The notes under the pieces are model-generated. The model worked only from the letters and a program-made list of their open reading frames with translations. It ran no database searches and was not told where the DNA came from. Shown piece by piece: positions 9,148 to 17,600 of a stretch of 64,000 nt of DNA (the first letter of the stretch is position 1; every line of letters starts with the position of its first letter). Source of the DNA: Arenivirga flava (GTDB lineage Bacteria > Actinomycetota > Actinomycetes > Actinomycetales > Microbacteriaceae); contig NZ_BSUL01000001.1 of assembly GCF_030161575.1 (NCBI RefSeq), positions 1,841,809-1,905,808 on the forward strand, read 5' to 3'. The position numbers were made by a program, and so were the translations under genes.

Positions 9148-9573
9148 ATGGGCTTCAGCGACGACGAGAAGCGGGCGATGCAGCGGCGCGCCGAGGAACT
9201 GCGCGGCACGAAGGGCCTGAAGGGCGCGGCGAAGCTTGCCCGCGAGCTCGAGGCCTGCCTCGCGGTGATCGACGGGCTCGAGGGCCTCGACGCCGAGGTC
9301 GCCACGACCCTCCACCGCATCGTCGGCGACGAGGCGCCGCACCTCAACCCGAAGACGATGTACGGCTTCCCGGCCTACGCCGACGGCGAGGGCAAGGTCG
9401 TCATGTTCGTGCAGCCGAAGTCGACGTTCGACACCCGCTACCCGACCGTCAACTTCGACGAGCGCGCCAACCTCGACGACGGCGACCTGTGGCCGACGTC
9501 CTTCGCGGTCGTCGCGGTGACGGATGCGGTCGAGCGGACGCTGCGCGAGCTGGTGCGGCGCGCGGTCTCGTAG
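9148..9573 (+). CDS. DUF1801/YdhG-like small protein
   Basis: 141-aa cytosolic protein. The central segment LNPKTMYGFPAYADGEGKVV, followed by FVQPKSTFDTRYPTVNFDE, matches the DUF1801 fold (YdhG-like, related to proteins called iron chaperones), whose biochemical role is unsettled. The start at 9148 has GGAGG 7 nt upstream; an earlier ATG at 9130 lacks a ribosome site. It is probably a single gene, 70 bp after the LacI-type gene. Confidence 0.75.
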   Translation: MGFSDDEKRAMQRRAEELRGTKGLKGAAKLARELEACLAVIDGLEGLDAEVATTLHRIVGDEAPHLNPKTMYGFPAYADGEGKVVMFVQPKSTFDTRYPTVNFDERANLDDGDLWPTSFAVVAVTDAVERTLRELVRRAVS

Positions 9574-9591
9574 CGGATCGGTGCGCGGCGC

Positions 9592-9753
9592 TCAGCGCGC
9601 CGACGACGTGCGCCGCTTCAGCCAGCCCCACACGACGGTCGCGGCGAACAGCACGAGACCGACGACGGCGAGCCAGAGCAGCCCCTCGACGACGAACCCG
9701 ACGATGGACAGCACGACCCAGAGGATCAGCAGGGCGACGACGATCTTCAGCAT
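9592..9753 (-). CDS. small hydrophobic membrane protein, 53 aa
   Basis: Begins MLKIVVALLI and has two hydrophobic stretches separated by Gly/Glu, ending in a basic tail (WLKRRTSSAR). This is a widespread actinobacterial small membrane protein type with no known function. The start at 9753 is chosen at the first Met before the hydrophobic core; the longer frame to 9816 adds an Ala/Gly/Ser leader without a ribosome site. It is convergent with the DUF1801 gene. Confidence 0.6.
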   Translation of the reverse strand: MLKIVVALLILWVVLSIVGFVVEGLLWLAVVGLVLFAATVVWGWLKRRTSSAR

Positions 9754-9933
9754 GCGCCCGACGCTAGCCGCGGCTCGGCCCGGGGGAGCGGATGAGGCGC
9801 TGCCGTTCAGCGTCAAGCGGGTGCCGTCGGCGCCGCGGACTGCGGTTCACGAGCGGGGAGACTTCGCTCTCCACTCGTGATGCGCGCAGGAAGGTGGCCG
9901 TCGCCGAACCGGAGGCAGGCGCCGGAACGACGG

Positions 9934-10612
9934 CTAGAACGCGCCAGTCGTCATCCCCGCCGAACCGGATGAAGGTGTGGTGAGCAGGTTGTCGCTTCCC
10001 GGCTCCCACGCATCGGCCGTGTTCGGCGAGCCGGCCTCCTGTCGTTTGATGCATTTCCACTCGACCGAGGTGCTGGGCGGCAGATTACTGATCACGCCCG
10101 TCCAGGTCGGGTAGGCGCTCGGCTCGAGTTTCATCGCGCTGGCGGGCGACCAGTTTCCGAGCTGGGGGATGCTGCCGACGACGTAAACGGACAGCCCGGG
10201 GGAGGTGTTGCCCCACTCGCAGGCGAAGGTGGCCCAGACCGGCTCCTCCCCGAGTGTGAAGGCGAAGCTCCGCGCCGTCGTCACGCTCGCGCTCGGCGCC
10301 TTCGCCACGACCATGTCGCCGCCGGCGTTGCACCAGCCGCTCGCCGCGGCGTCGAAAGCCGCCTTGTTCGCGTGCTCGGCCAGCGGCGTGCCGCCAAGCG
10401 TTACCGAAGCCGCCTGCTCTCCGTCGATGACGAGCTGCACGACCGCCGGACGGCTCGAGGGGGCACCTGCGTAGGTCCCGCTCGCTCCTCCGATCGTCAC
10501 CGTCGCCACGCCCCCGACGACGGACTGGCCGATGACGGTCTCGCGGCCCGCGCCGTCCTCGTAGGCCACCGTCTCACCGTCGTCTTCGTAGAGGATGAAG
10601 TCGGTTGGGTTC
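9934..10612 (-). pseudogene. C-terminal fragment of a GH31 glucosidase: DUF5110 plus CBM20 starch-binding domain
   Basis: The reading frame starts abruptly at NPTDFILYEDDGETVAYEDG, the beginning of a DUF5110 beta domain that normally follows a GH31 catalytic barrel. A carbohydrate-binding module of family 20 comes next (VYVVGSIPQLGNWSPA, then YPTWTGVI and WKCIKRQ), ending with a stop at 9934. No catalytic domain precedes it, and no start codon with a ribosome site is found. Upstream of about 10612 the frame runs into the antisense of another GH31 fragment. It is a remnant of a secreted starch- or glycogen-active enzyme. Confidence 0.75.
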
Positions 10613-10829
10613 GATGCTCGGCGACGCGCTGCTCGTCGCACCGGTCCTCGAACCGGGCGCCCGACTGTGGAGCGTCTATCTGCCCGACGGTGATTGGGTG
10701 GAGGCCTCCACCGGCAAGCCGTTCCAGGGCGGCCGCCTGATCGACGTCGATGTCCGCGAGCGCACCGCCGTGCCGTTGTTCGTGGCGGCGGAACGCTGGG
10801 AGTCCTTGCGACCGGTGCTCGTCGGCTAG
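10605..10829 (+). pseudogene. C-terminal fragment of a GH31 family glucosidase
   Basis: The 74 residues read MLGDALLVAPVLEPG, VYLPDGDW and then TGKPFQGG with a closing VPLFV. This is the short beta domain that ends the GH31 catalytic region (the usual form is GDxLLVAPV followed by YLPxGxW). The catalytic barrel that should precede it is absent, and the sequence abuts, in opposite orientation, the DUF5110/CBM20 fragment. A TTG at 10605 opens the frame but has no ribosome site. It is probably inactive. Confidence 0.7.
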
Positions 10830-11050
10830 GAGCCCCGGAGCGGTTGCGCTCGACCCGCACCCGTTCTCTGCGCACTCCGACCGGGTTGAAGCCGCGGCGA
10901 GCCATCTCCGGGAACAGCGCTCACGACGGCGAGGGGTGCCAGGAGACCTCTCCCCCGGCGCCCTCTCGTCGGGCCTGCTGCTGCTGGTTCAGCGGCGCGG
11001 CGATCATGCTTCGATGACCACAACCGCAGACTGAGAGGAGAGTGACTGAG

Positions 11051-11356
11051 ATGACCATGTCCCTGAAGGACTTCGTAGCCGAGCACCCGGTCGACCGGGA
11101 GCGCGTCGACGCGCAGAAGGGGCGGATGCTCGCCGAGGTTCGCGCCTACCGCCTCCGTGAGCTGCGAGAGCAAGCTGGGCTGACCCGAGCACAGCTGGCC
11201 GAGCGCATCGGTGTGGGACAGCGCCAGGTCTCCAAGATCGAGCACGGAGACCTCGAGAGCGCGAAAGTCGGAACGATCCGCAGCTACCTCGAGGCCGTCG
11301 GTGGCGGGCTCGCCATCGAGTACATCGTGGGAGACCAGCGCGTCCAGGTCGCTTGA
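11051..11356 (+). CDS. XRE-family helix-turn-helix protein, HigA-like
   Basis: 101-aa DNA-binding protein. A helical N-terminal half is followed by the HTH LTRAQLAERIGVGQRQVSKIE (residues about 45-65) and a short beta region, GLAIEYIVGDQRV, as in HigA-type antitoxins. An AGGAG sits about 10 nt before ATG 11051; GTG 11042 overlaps that site, and ATG 11057 is also possible. No toxin gene could be recognised in the 220 bp upstream or downstream, so it may be a solitary regulator or a surviving half of a toxin-antitoxin pair. Confidence 0.8.
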   Translation: MTMSLKDFVAEHPVDRERVDAQKGRMLAEVRAYRLRELREQAGLTRAQLAERIGVGQRQVSKIEHGDLESAKVGTIRSYLEAVGGGLAIEYIVGDQRVQVA

Positions 11357-11384
11357 CTCGAGTTTTGCGCGCCCCGACATGACA

Positions 11385-11426
11385 AAGGCCCCGCCTCCCA
11401 AGTGTTTCTAGGGGAGTCGGGGCCTT
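11385..11426. terminator. strong hairpin between the HTH gene and tRNA-Ser, usable by both strands
   Basis: Arms 11385-11399 and 11412-11426 pair over about 15 bp with one mismatch, flanked by A/T residues on both sides. It lies between two converging transcription units and can serve as a terminator for each. Confidence 0.75.
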
Positions 11427-11431
11427 CACAA

Positions 11432-11522
11432 TGGCGGTGACGGTGGGATTTGAACCCACGGTAGGGGGTTACCCTACACAACTTTTCGAGAGTTGCACCT
11501 TCGGCCGCTCGGACACGTCACC
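11432..11522 (-). tRNA. tRNA-Ser, anticodon CGA
   Basis: On the minus strand the acceptor GGTGACG pairs with CGTCACC and is followed by G and an encoded CCA (11432-11434). The anticodon arm CAACT-CTCGAAA-AGTTG gives anticodon CGA. A long variable arm (GTAGGG...CCCTAC) marks a class II serine tRNA, and GGTTCAAATCC is the T-loop. It reads UCG codons. Confidence 0.95.
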
Positions 11523-11577
11523 GGGATCGAGCATAGACGAGACGGAGGGCCGGCGCCAATCGGCCGGCCGCATCCGC

Positions 11578-12168
11578 TCAGCCGCCATTGACGACGAACA
11601 GCAGGAGCAGCGCCGGCAGGAGCAGGGGCTCGAGGAGGGAGCCGACCTGGTCGCTCGCGCTCACCGTATCGATGCACCGCCCGTCGACCTTCGCCTCCAC
11701 CGCGTTGCCGCCCGCGGGCACTCGACTCGGGTCCGGTTCATGCCCGGGATCCCCGGAGACGGCGTGCTGGGCATCGTCGTTCGCGAGGCCGAGCGTCAAG
11801 TACCCGAAGCCGTCGCCGACCTCCGTGGCGACCAGCCAGCGGTCGTAGCTGAACATCATGCCGTCGCCCTCGAACAGGCGCACTCCGCTCGCCGTGAGCG
11901 CTGCGATCGCCTGCTCGAACTCGCCGTCCGGGTCGCCGGTCACGGTCGCCGTGCGCCGGTATTCGAAACGCTCCCCGCCGCCTTCGCACGGCTCGCTGAC
12001 CCAGCGCTCAGCGGCCGGTCCCGGGATCGCCGGTTCCAGCAAGGCTCGCATCCGGTCCTGCTCAGCCTCGACGAGCGGTGCGGAGACCGCCTGCGCCGAG
12101 ACGACGGCCCACAGCCCGGCAGCAGCGACCACGCTGCCCAGCGCGATCGCGCCCGTCCTCCACCGCAT
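11578..12168 (-). CDS. hypothetical secreted or membrane-anchored protein, 196 aa
   Basis: Not recognised. The N-terminus (MRWRTG and a 20-residue hydrophobic segment) is a signal or anchor. The middle has EPCEGGGERFEYRR and VDGRCIDT, two cysteines that could form one disulfide outside the cell. The C-terminus is unusually hydrophobic (LLEPLLLPALLLLFVVNGG) and could be a second membrane segment. The layout resembles small actinobacterial envelope proteins encoded near tRNA genes. It is divergent from radA, with 64 bp between the starts. Confidence 0.6.
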   Translation of the reverse strand: MRWRTGAIALGSVVAAAGLWAVVSAQAVSAPLVEAEQDRMRALLEPAIPGPAAERWVSEPCEGGGERFEYRRTATVTGDPDGEFEQAIAALTASGVRLFEGDGMMFSYDRWLVATEVGDGFGYLTLGLANDDAQHAVSGDPGHEPDPSRVPAGGNAVEAKVDGRCIDTVSASDQVGSLLEPLLLPALLLLFVVNGG

Positions 12169-12232
12169 CCGGATCCCCCATCCGCTCGTGCTCGGAGCGT
12201 ACCGCGTCGGTGGTCGCCCCTACGCTGGCTGC

Positions 12233-13580
12233 ATGGCCAAGGCGACCGCGAACTTCCGCTGCACCGAGTGCGGGTGGACCAGTCTCAAGTGGGTCGGCCG
12301 CTGCGGCGAGTGCCAGTCGTGGGGCACCGTCGAAGAAGCGGATGCACCCACCGGCAAGCGCGTGAACGCGATCGTGCCCAAGGACGGCCGGCAGGCGCAG
12401 CCCATCACCGAGGTGAGCACCACCAGCGCGGTCTACCGCCCCACCGGCATCGGCGAGTTCGACCGGGTGCTCGGCGGTGGCGTCGTGCCGGGCGCGGCCA
12501 TCCTGCTCAGCGGCGAGCCGGGCGTGGGCAAGTCGACGCTGCTGCTCGAGGTCGCCTCGCGCATCGCGGCGCAGGGCGCCCGCGTGCTCTACGTCAGCGC
12601 CGAGGAGAGCGCGTCGCAGGTGCGGCTGCGCGCCGAGCGCACCAACGCGCTGCACCCTCCTCTTCCTCGCCAGCGAGTCGGATCTCGCCGCCGTGCTCGG
12701 CCAGGTCGACGCGGTGAAGCCGAACCTGCTCATCGTCGACAGCGTGCAGACCGTCTCGAGCAGCCTCAACGACGGGCTCGCGGGCGGCACCTCGCAGGTG
12801 CGCGAGGTGGCCTCCACGCTCATCCGCGTCGCCAAGGAGCGCGACCTTCCGGTGCTCATCGTCGGCCACGTCACCAAGGACGGCTCGATCGCCGGACCGC
12901 GCACGCTCGAGCACCTCGTCGACGTCGTCTGCCACTTCGAGGGCGACCGGCAGAGCGCGCTGCGCTTCGTGCGCAGCCTCAAGAACCGCTTCGGATCGAC
13001 GGAGGAGGTGGGCTGCTTCGAGATGACCGGCGACGGCATCCAGGAGGTCGCCGACCCGACCGGGCTCTTCCTCTCGCGCTCGACCCAGCCGGTGAGCGGC
13101 ACCTGCGTGGCCGTCACGGTGGAGGGACGGCGTGCGCTGCCCGTCGAGGTGCAGGCGCTGATCGTCAACAGCTCCTCGCCGCAGCCGCGCCGCGTCGTGA
13201 ACGGTGTCGACGGGTCGCGCGTGGCGATGCTGCTCGCCGTGCTCGAGCGGCGCGCCGGTCTCAAGCTCGGCGACGCGGACGTCTACGTCTCCACGGTCGG
13301 CGGCATCACCCTCACCGAGCCGGGCGCCGACCTGGCCATCGCGCTCGCCATCGCGAGTGCGGCGCGCGACACCCCACTGCCGGGCAATCTTGCCGCCATC
13401 GGCGAGATCTCGCTCGCCGGCGAGGTGCGCGCGGCGAGCGCCTCCGACCGCCGGCGCTCCGAGGGTGCCCGGCTCGGCTTCAGCACGATCGTCGGCGACG
13501 AGGCGGCCACCCTCCGCGAGGGGCTGCGGCGGGCCTTCGCCGCCGCGCAGACCGGGGGCCCGGCGGTGCCCGACTTCTGA
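12233..13580 (+). CDS. radA: DNA repair protein RadA (one frame change near 12655)
   Basis: Sms/RadA ATPase that drives branch migration during recombination. The start at 12233 gives the N-terminal zinc finger CTEC...CGEC, Walker A GEPGVGKST and the RadA-type core up to RAERTNALH. The frame then changes: the next frame continues with LFLASESDLAAVLGQVD, the DSVQTVSSS Walker B region, and the C-terminal Lon-like domain (NGVDGSRVAMLLAVLERR), ending PDF. Restoring two bases in the C3 run at 12655-12657 gives one protein of about 449 aa with normal RadA length. A real mutation would remove most of the ATPase, so a sequence error is more likely. Confidence 0.88.
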
Positions 13581-13587
13581 CCCGCCG

Positions 13588-14223
13588 TCAGCGCAGCTCG
13601 AACTGGCGGGCCTCGGATGAGGTCACGCCGTTGATCGTCACCTCGAGGTTGTAGAAGCCCGGCGAGACGAGCGAGCCGCCCTCGCAGTCACCCTCGATGC
13701 TGCGGGTGCGGTTCCAGACCAGGGGCGTCGAGCTGGCGAGCTGCTGACCCGCCTCGAGCACGACCTCGGCCTCCTGCGGCTCGGCGTCGCAGTCCGTCGA
13801 CAGCCAGATCTGCTCGGAGCCGCTCGTGATGAGGAATTGCTGGTTCTCGGTGCCCGCGTCGAGCAGGCAGGCGGACTGGCTGACGTTCGTCACCGACAGG
13901 GTCAGCTGCGGCAGCACGCCCTCGCCGTAGCTCTGGGCATCGGTGAGCGCGGCGACCTGCAGGGCCGTGCCCGGGCATGGCGTGCTCGCAGGGTCGACCG
14001 AGGCGCTGGGCTCGGGAGCCGGCTCGTCGGCGGGTTGCTCCTGCGAGGCGCTCGCCTCGGGGCTCGCGCTGGGTGCAGGCGCCGTGGCCGGCTCGCCGCC
14101 GAAGGGCCGCACCACGATGAGCACGATCACCAGCACCACAGCGATGAGCCCGCCGAGCAGCACCAGCCTGCGACGGCGGTACACCGCGGCGGACACCGGA
14201 CGGTTCGACTGCTGCTCGGACAT
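13588..14223 (-). CDS. membrane-anchored extracellular protein, 211 aa, unknown function
   Basis: A short cytoplasmic tail (with YRRRR), one membrane segment (residues about 20-42), a Pro/Ala/Ser/Glu linker (45-80), and an extracellular beta-sandwich-like domain of about 130 residues with three or four cysteines (TPCPG, ACLLD, STDCD, GDCEGG). DUF4232-like proteins look similar, but I cannot assign the family firmly. It is convergent with radA, 7 bp between the stops. No transport or catalytic motif is visible. Confidence 0.65.
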   Translation of the reverse strand: MSEQQSNRPVSAAVYRRRRLVLLGGLIAVVLVIVLIVVRPFGGEPATAPAPSASPEASASQEQPADEPAPEPSASVDPASTPCPGTALQVAALTDAQSYGEGVLPQLTLSVTNVSQSACLLDAGTENQQFLITSGSEQIWLSTDCDAEPQEAEVVLEAGQQLASSTPLVWNRTRSIEGDCEGGSLVSPGFYNLEVTINGVTSSEARQFELR

Positions 14224-14342
14224 GCGGCCAGGCTACCGGCGGCGCGGATGCGGGTGGCGCAGGTGGGGCCCGTTCGGGTCGCGGGCCCGGGTCGCAGCTC
14301 ACCTGCCCAAGTCGCTGGCGCTGGCGCTGGCTATGCACGTTT

Positions 14343-14402
14343 GGGGTGCCTTCGCGACGTTGGGGCATGCACGCGCACGCCCCAATGTCGCGGAAGCGCC
14401 CC
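14343..14402. repeat. dispersed hairpin element, copy 1
   Basis: A 13-bp arm (14354-14366) and its near-complement (14379-14391) enclose a 12-nt loop containing TGC-N4-GCA. Outside this core the pairing extends to a 24-bp imperfect stem (14343-14366 with 14379-14402), with all four mismatches of the G-T type. The same core occurs at 32816-32853. No coding role is apparent. Confidence 0.7.
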
Positions 14403-14457
14403 AAAGCCTCTCGACCAGGCGCCGATGCATGGCTGCACCGCCCGAGTACCCGACGAC

Positions 14458-14517
14458 GGAGTACCGGAACGACAAAGGTGCTGTCGTGCGACAGCACCTT
14501 TGTCGTTCCGGTACTCC
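14458..14517. repeat. 60-bp near-perfect palindrome
   Basis: Two 29-nt arms (14458-14486 and 14489-14517) are exact reverse complements separated only by TG. There is no T-tract and no gene inside. It lies between the stop of the surface nuclease gene and the start of the DUF4232-like gene, next to the dispersed hairpin at 14343-14402. Together with the terminator at 14568 it accounts for most of the 14224-14619 gap. Confidence 0.85.
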
Positions 14518-14567
14518 CTCAGCCCGGGAGCGCCCGGGAGCACGCGGGAGCGCCCGGGAGCGCGCGA

Positions 14568-14597
14568 AGGGCGGCCGCACCGTGGTGCGACCGCCCT
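14568..14597 (-). terminator. terminator of the surface nuclease gene
   Basis: A 13-bp G+C-rich stem (14568-14580 with 14585-14597, one G-T pair, loop CGTG) lies 23 bp past the stop of the minus-strand gene ending at 14620. No long T-run follows, as is common in high-GC actinobacteria. Confidence 0.65.
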
Positions 14598-14619
14598 CCG
14601 GACGAACGGAGCCCGCGGG

Positions 14620-17600
14620 TTACGCCGGCGCCGCCCGACGACGCGCGATGACCAGCACCGCACCCGCCGCCAGCATCAGCGCACCGAACACCAGCGCCGG
14701 AGCCACCTGCGCACCCGTGTCCGCCAACGACGCCGTACCCGCGTCTGCCACGGTCACCGACTGCCAACCGATCACGTTCCCGTCCGCATCCAGCACCGCC
14801 AGACGATGCGCACCCGCCGGCAGATCGGACGGCAGCTCGATGGTCACGTAGCCGGCAGCGTCGACCTGCACCCAGCCGTCGCTCACGAGCAGCGGCGTCG
14901 AGTACAGCCACACCCGCACCCAGTCGCCCGCGTACTGCTCGCCGACGAAGATGCGGATCGTCTGCCCGGCCGAGAGCGACCGGTCGTCGACCGTGATGCG
15001 GTTCTCGAGCGCCGCCGTCAGCGACGCCGCGGGAGCGGGCGCCAGCGCGGTGCCGGGCTGCTCGGCGCCGGGGTCGCCCGGGGTGCCGGGCCCACCGGGC
15101 TCGGTGCCGTCCACGACCGTGCCACGGCCGAGCGCCGCCGGCTCGACCGGGTCGACGGCCTCGAAGTAGGAGACCGCGGCCGCGAGATCCACGATGCCGG
15201 TGTCCGCCCGCGCCGTGCCCTCGGCCAGGGTGCCGAAGTTGTCGCCACCGGAGGCCAGGAACGAGTTCGTCGTCGCACGCACGACGTCGTCGGCTCCGAG
15301 CTGCTCGCCATCGACCGAGACCGAGACGATGCGGGAGCCCGCGGCGGCCGTCGGGTCGTACGTGTAGTCCACGTTCGCCGACAGGCCCAGGTTGAGGAAC
15401 GGACGGCTGGCACCGGCGGGCTGCCACTGCTCCTCCAGCACCTGGGCGAGCTGCTCGCCGGTCAGGTCCATGGTGAACAGGCTGTTGGCGAAGGGCTGCA
15501 CGTTCGCCACCTCGCGGTAGGTCACCGTGCCGTCCTCGCCGAACAGCAGGTCGTCGCGCACACCGCCGGGGTTCATGATCGCGATGTCCGAGTCGACGCT
15601 GCCGCCGAACTCGGGGCTCTCGCTCGTCGCCCACAGCTGAATGTCCGCGATCAGGTTGCCCAGCGCCGACTCCGCTCCGCGGTCGTCGTCGCCGTTCGGC
15701 AACTTCGCGCGGGTGATGTCGCCGGTGATGCTGCCGATCTCCTGACCGCCGATCTCCTCGGCCGCTGCGACCGCCTCGGCCACGATGGCCGCAACCTCGC
15801 GGTCGGCGGGGAAGAGCGCGCGCTTCGCGGTCCTGTCGACGAGCGGCACGATCCCGGCGCGCACGTCGAGCAGCTCGCCCGTGGTGCGATCGACGTCGAA
15901 CTCGAGGCGGTCGAGCGCGCCGCCGTACTCGCCGGTCTGCAGCACCGGCCGCTCCACGCCGCCCTCGGGGGCGATCCAGCAGTCGTACTGCTGGTGCGTG
16001 TGCGCCGAGATGATGGCATCGACCGACGGCGTCACGTCGTTGACGATGGCCGCGAAGTCGTCGCCGGCCGCCACCATGGCGTCGCAGTCCGCCGCGCCGG
16101 CACCCTCGTGGGTGAGGAGCACGATCACGTCGGCCAGGCCGTCCGCCTCGATCTCCCCCGCGACGCGGTTGACCGCCTCGACCTGGTCGCCGAAGACGAG
16201 CCCCTCGATGCCGGCGGGGTTGACAGCGGATGCGGTCTGCTCGGTCACGGTGCCGATGAAGGCCACATCGACACCGTCGACGGAGCGGATCGCGTACTCC
16301 TCCAGCACTGGTTCGCCCGTCGCCTCGTCGTATACGTTCGCACCCAGCGCGAAGTCGACGCCTCCGAGGCCAGGGATCACACGATCGCGCAGATCGGCGA
16401 AGCCGCGGTCGAACTCGTGGTTGCCGACGACCGACAGGTCCAGCCCGGCCGCGCGGAGCGCGTCGATGGTCGGCTGGTCGTCCTGCGAGAACGAGGTGAA
16501 CGTCGAGCCGCCGATGTTGTCTCCGGCGGAGACGAACAGCGTGTTGCGGTTGTCGAGGCGGAACCGGTCGACGGCCCCCGCAAGCACTGCGGCACCCGCC
16601 ACACCCCCACCGGGGTTCGCCTCGAGACGACCGTGGAAGTCGTTGATGCCGAGCACTTGCACGGTCGTCGTGTCCGACAGGTTCAGACCGACGAGCACGG
16701 GGTCGTGGTCGCTGGAGCGGAAGACGTCCGCCGCGTAGAGCTGGCTGACGTTGGTGTTGTACCGGCTGTACTCGAACGCCGGCGACTCGACCGAGTTGAT
16801 GTTCCAGATGTCCGCACCGACGACCGTCTCGGCAGCAGCCTCGTTCGCGAAGACGTAGTCGAGCGAACCGACGGAACCGTCGAAGGCGTAGGTGTGCTCA
16901 CCGGTCGTCGCGCCGATGTCGGTGAAGCCCGCCGTACGGATCACGTCGATCGGCGCCTCCATCGCGTAGGAGTTGAAGTCGCCGACCAGGAAGACGCGGT
17001 CGTCGTCGGTGGTGAACGAGCGGACCCAATCGGTCAGGCTCTCGGCCTGCCGAACGCGGTCGCCCGAGTAGTAGCCCTCGCCCTCGTCCTCGTTGTCGGT
17101 GCCGGCGGTCTCCTCGTCCGAGCCGCCCTTCGACTTGAAGTGGTTGCTCACGACCAGGAACTCCTGGTCGGCGCCGCCGTCGAGCGGACGGAACCACTGC
17201 GCGAGCGGTTCGCGGGCGTTCGAGAAGTTCGGGTCGCCGATCAGCATGAGCGACTCGCCGACCGTCTCCACGACGTCGGAGCGGTAGATGAAGGCGTTGC
17301 GGATCACGTCCTCGTCATCGATCGCAGGACGCGCCTGCGGCGACGCAGCGTACGCCCATGCCTCGGAGCCCTCGGCCAGGTTCAGCCGGCGGACGAGGTC
17401 GGCGACGGCCTCATCGCGGTCCGCACCGAACTTGGCGCTGTTCTCGATCTCCTCCAGCGCGACGACGTCGGCTCCGAGGCCGCGGATGGCGGCGACGATC
17501 TTCGCTGCTTGACGGTCGAGGTTGGCCTCATCCGCGGCACCGCGGACGTCGCAGCCCCGGGCGGTGATGGGGTTGCCGGCCCGGTCGCGGTACACGTTCG

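Noticed and set aside
10830..11041. A possible HigB toxin gene before the HTH protein
   Set aside because: No frame shows the RelE/HigB fold pattern or a start with a ribosome site; only a stray open frame is present.
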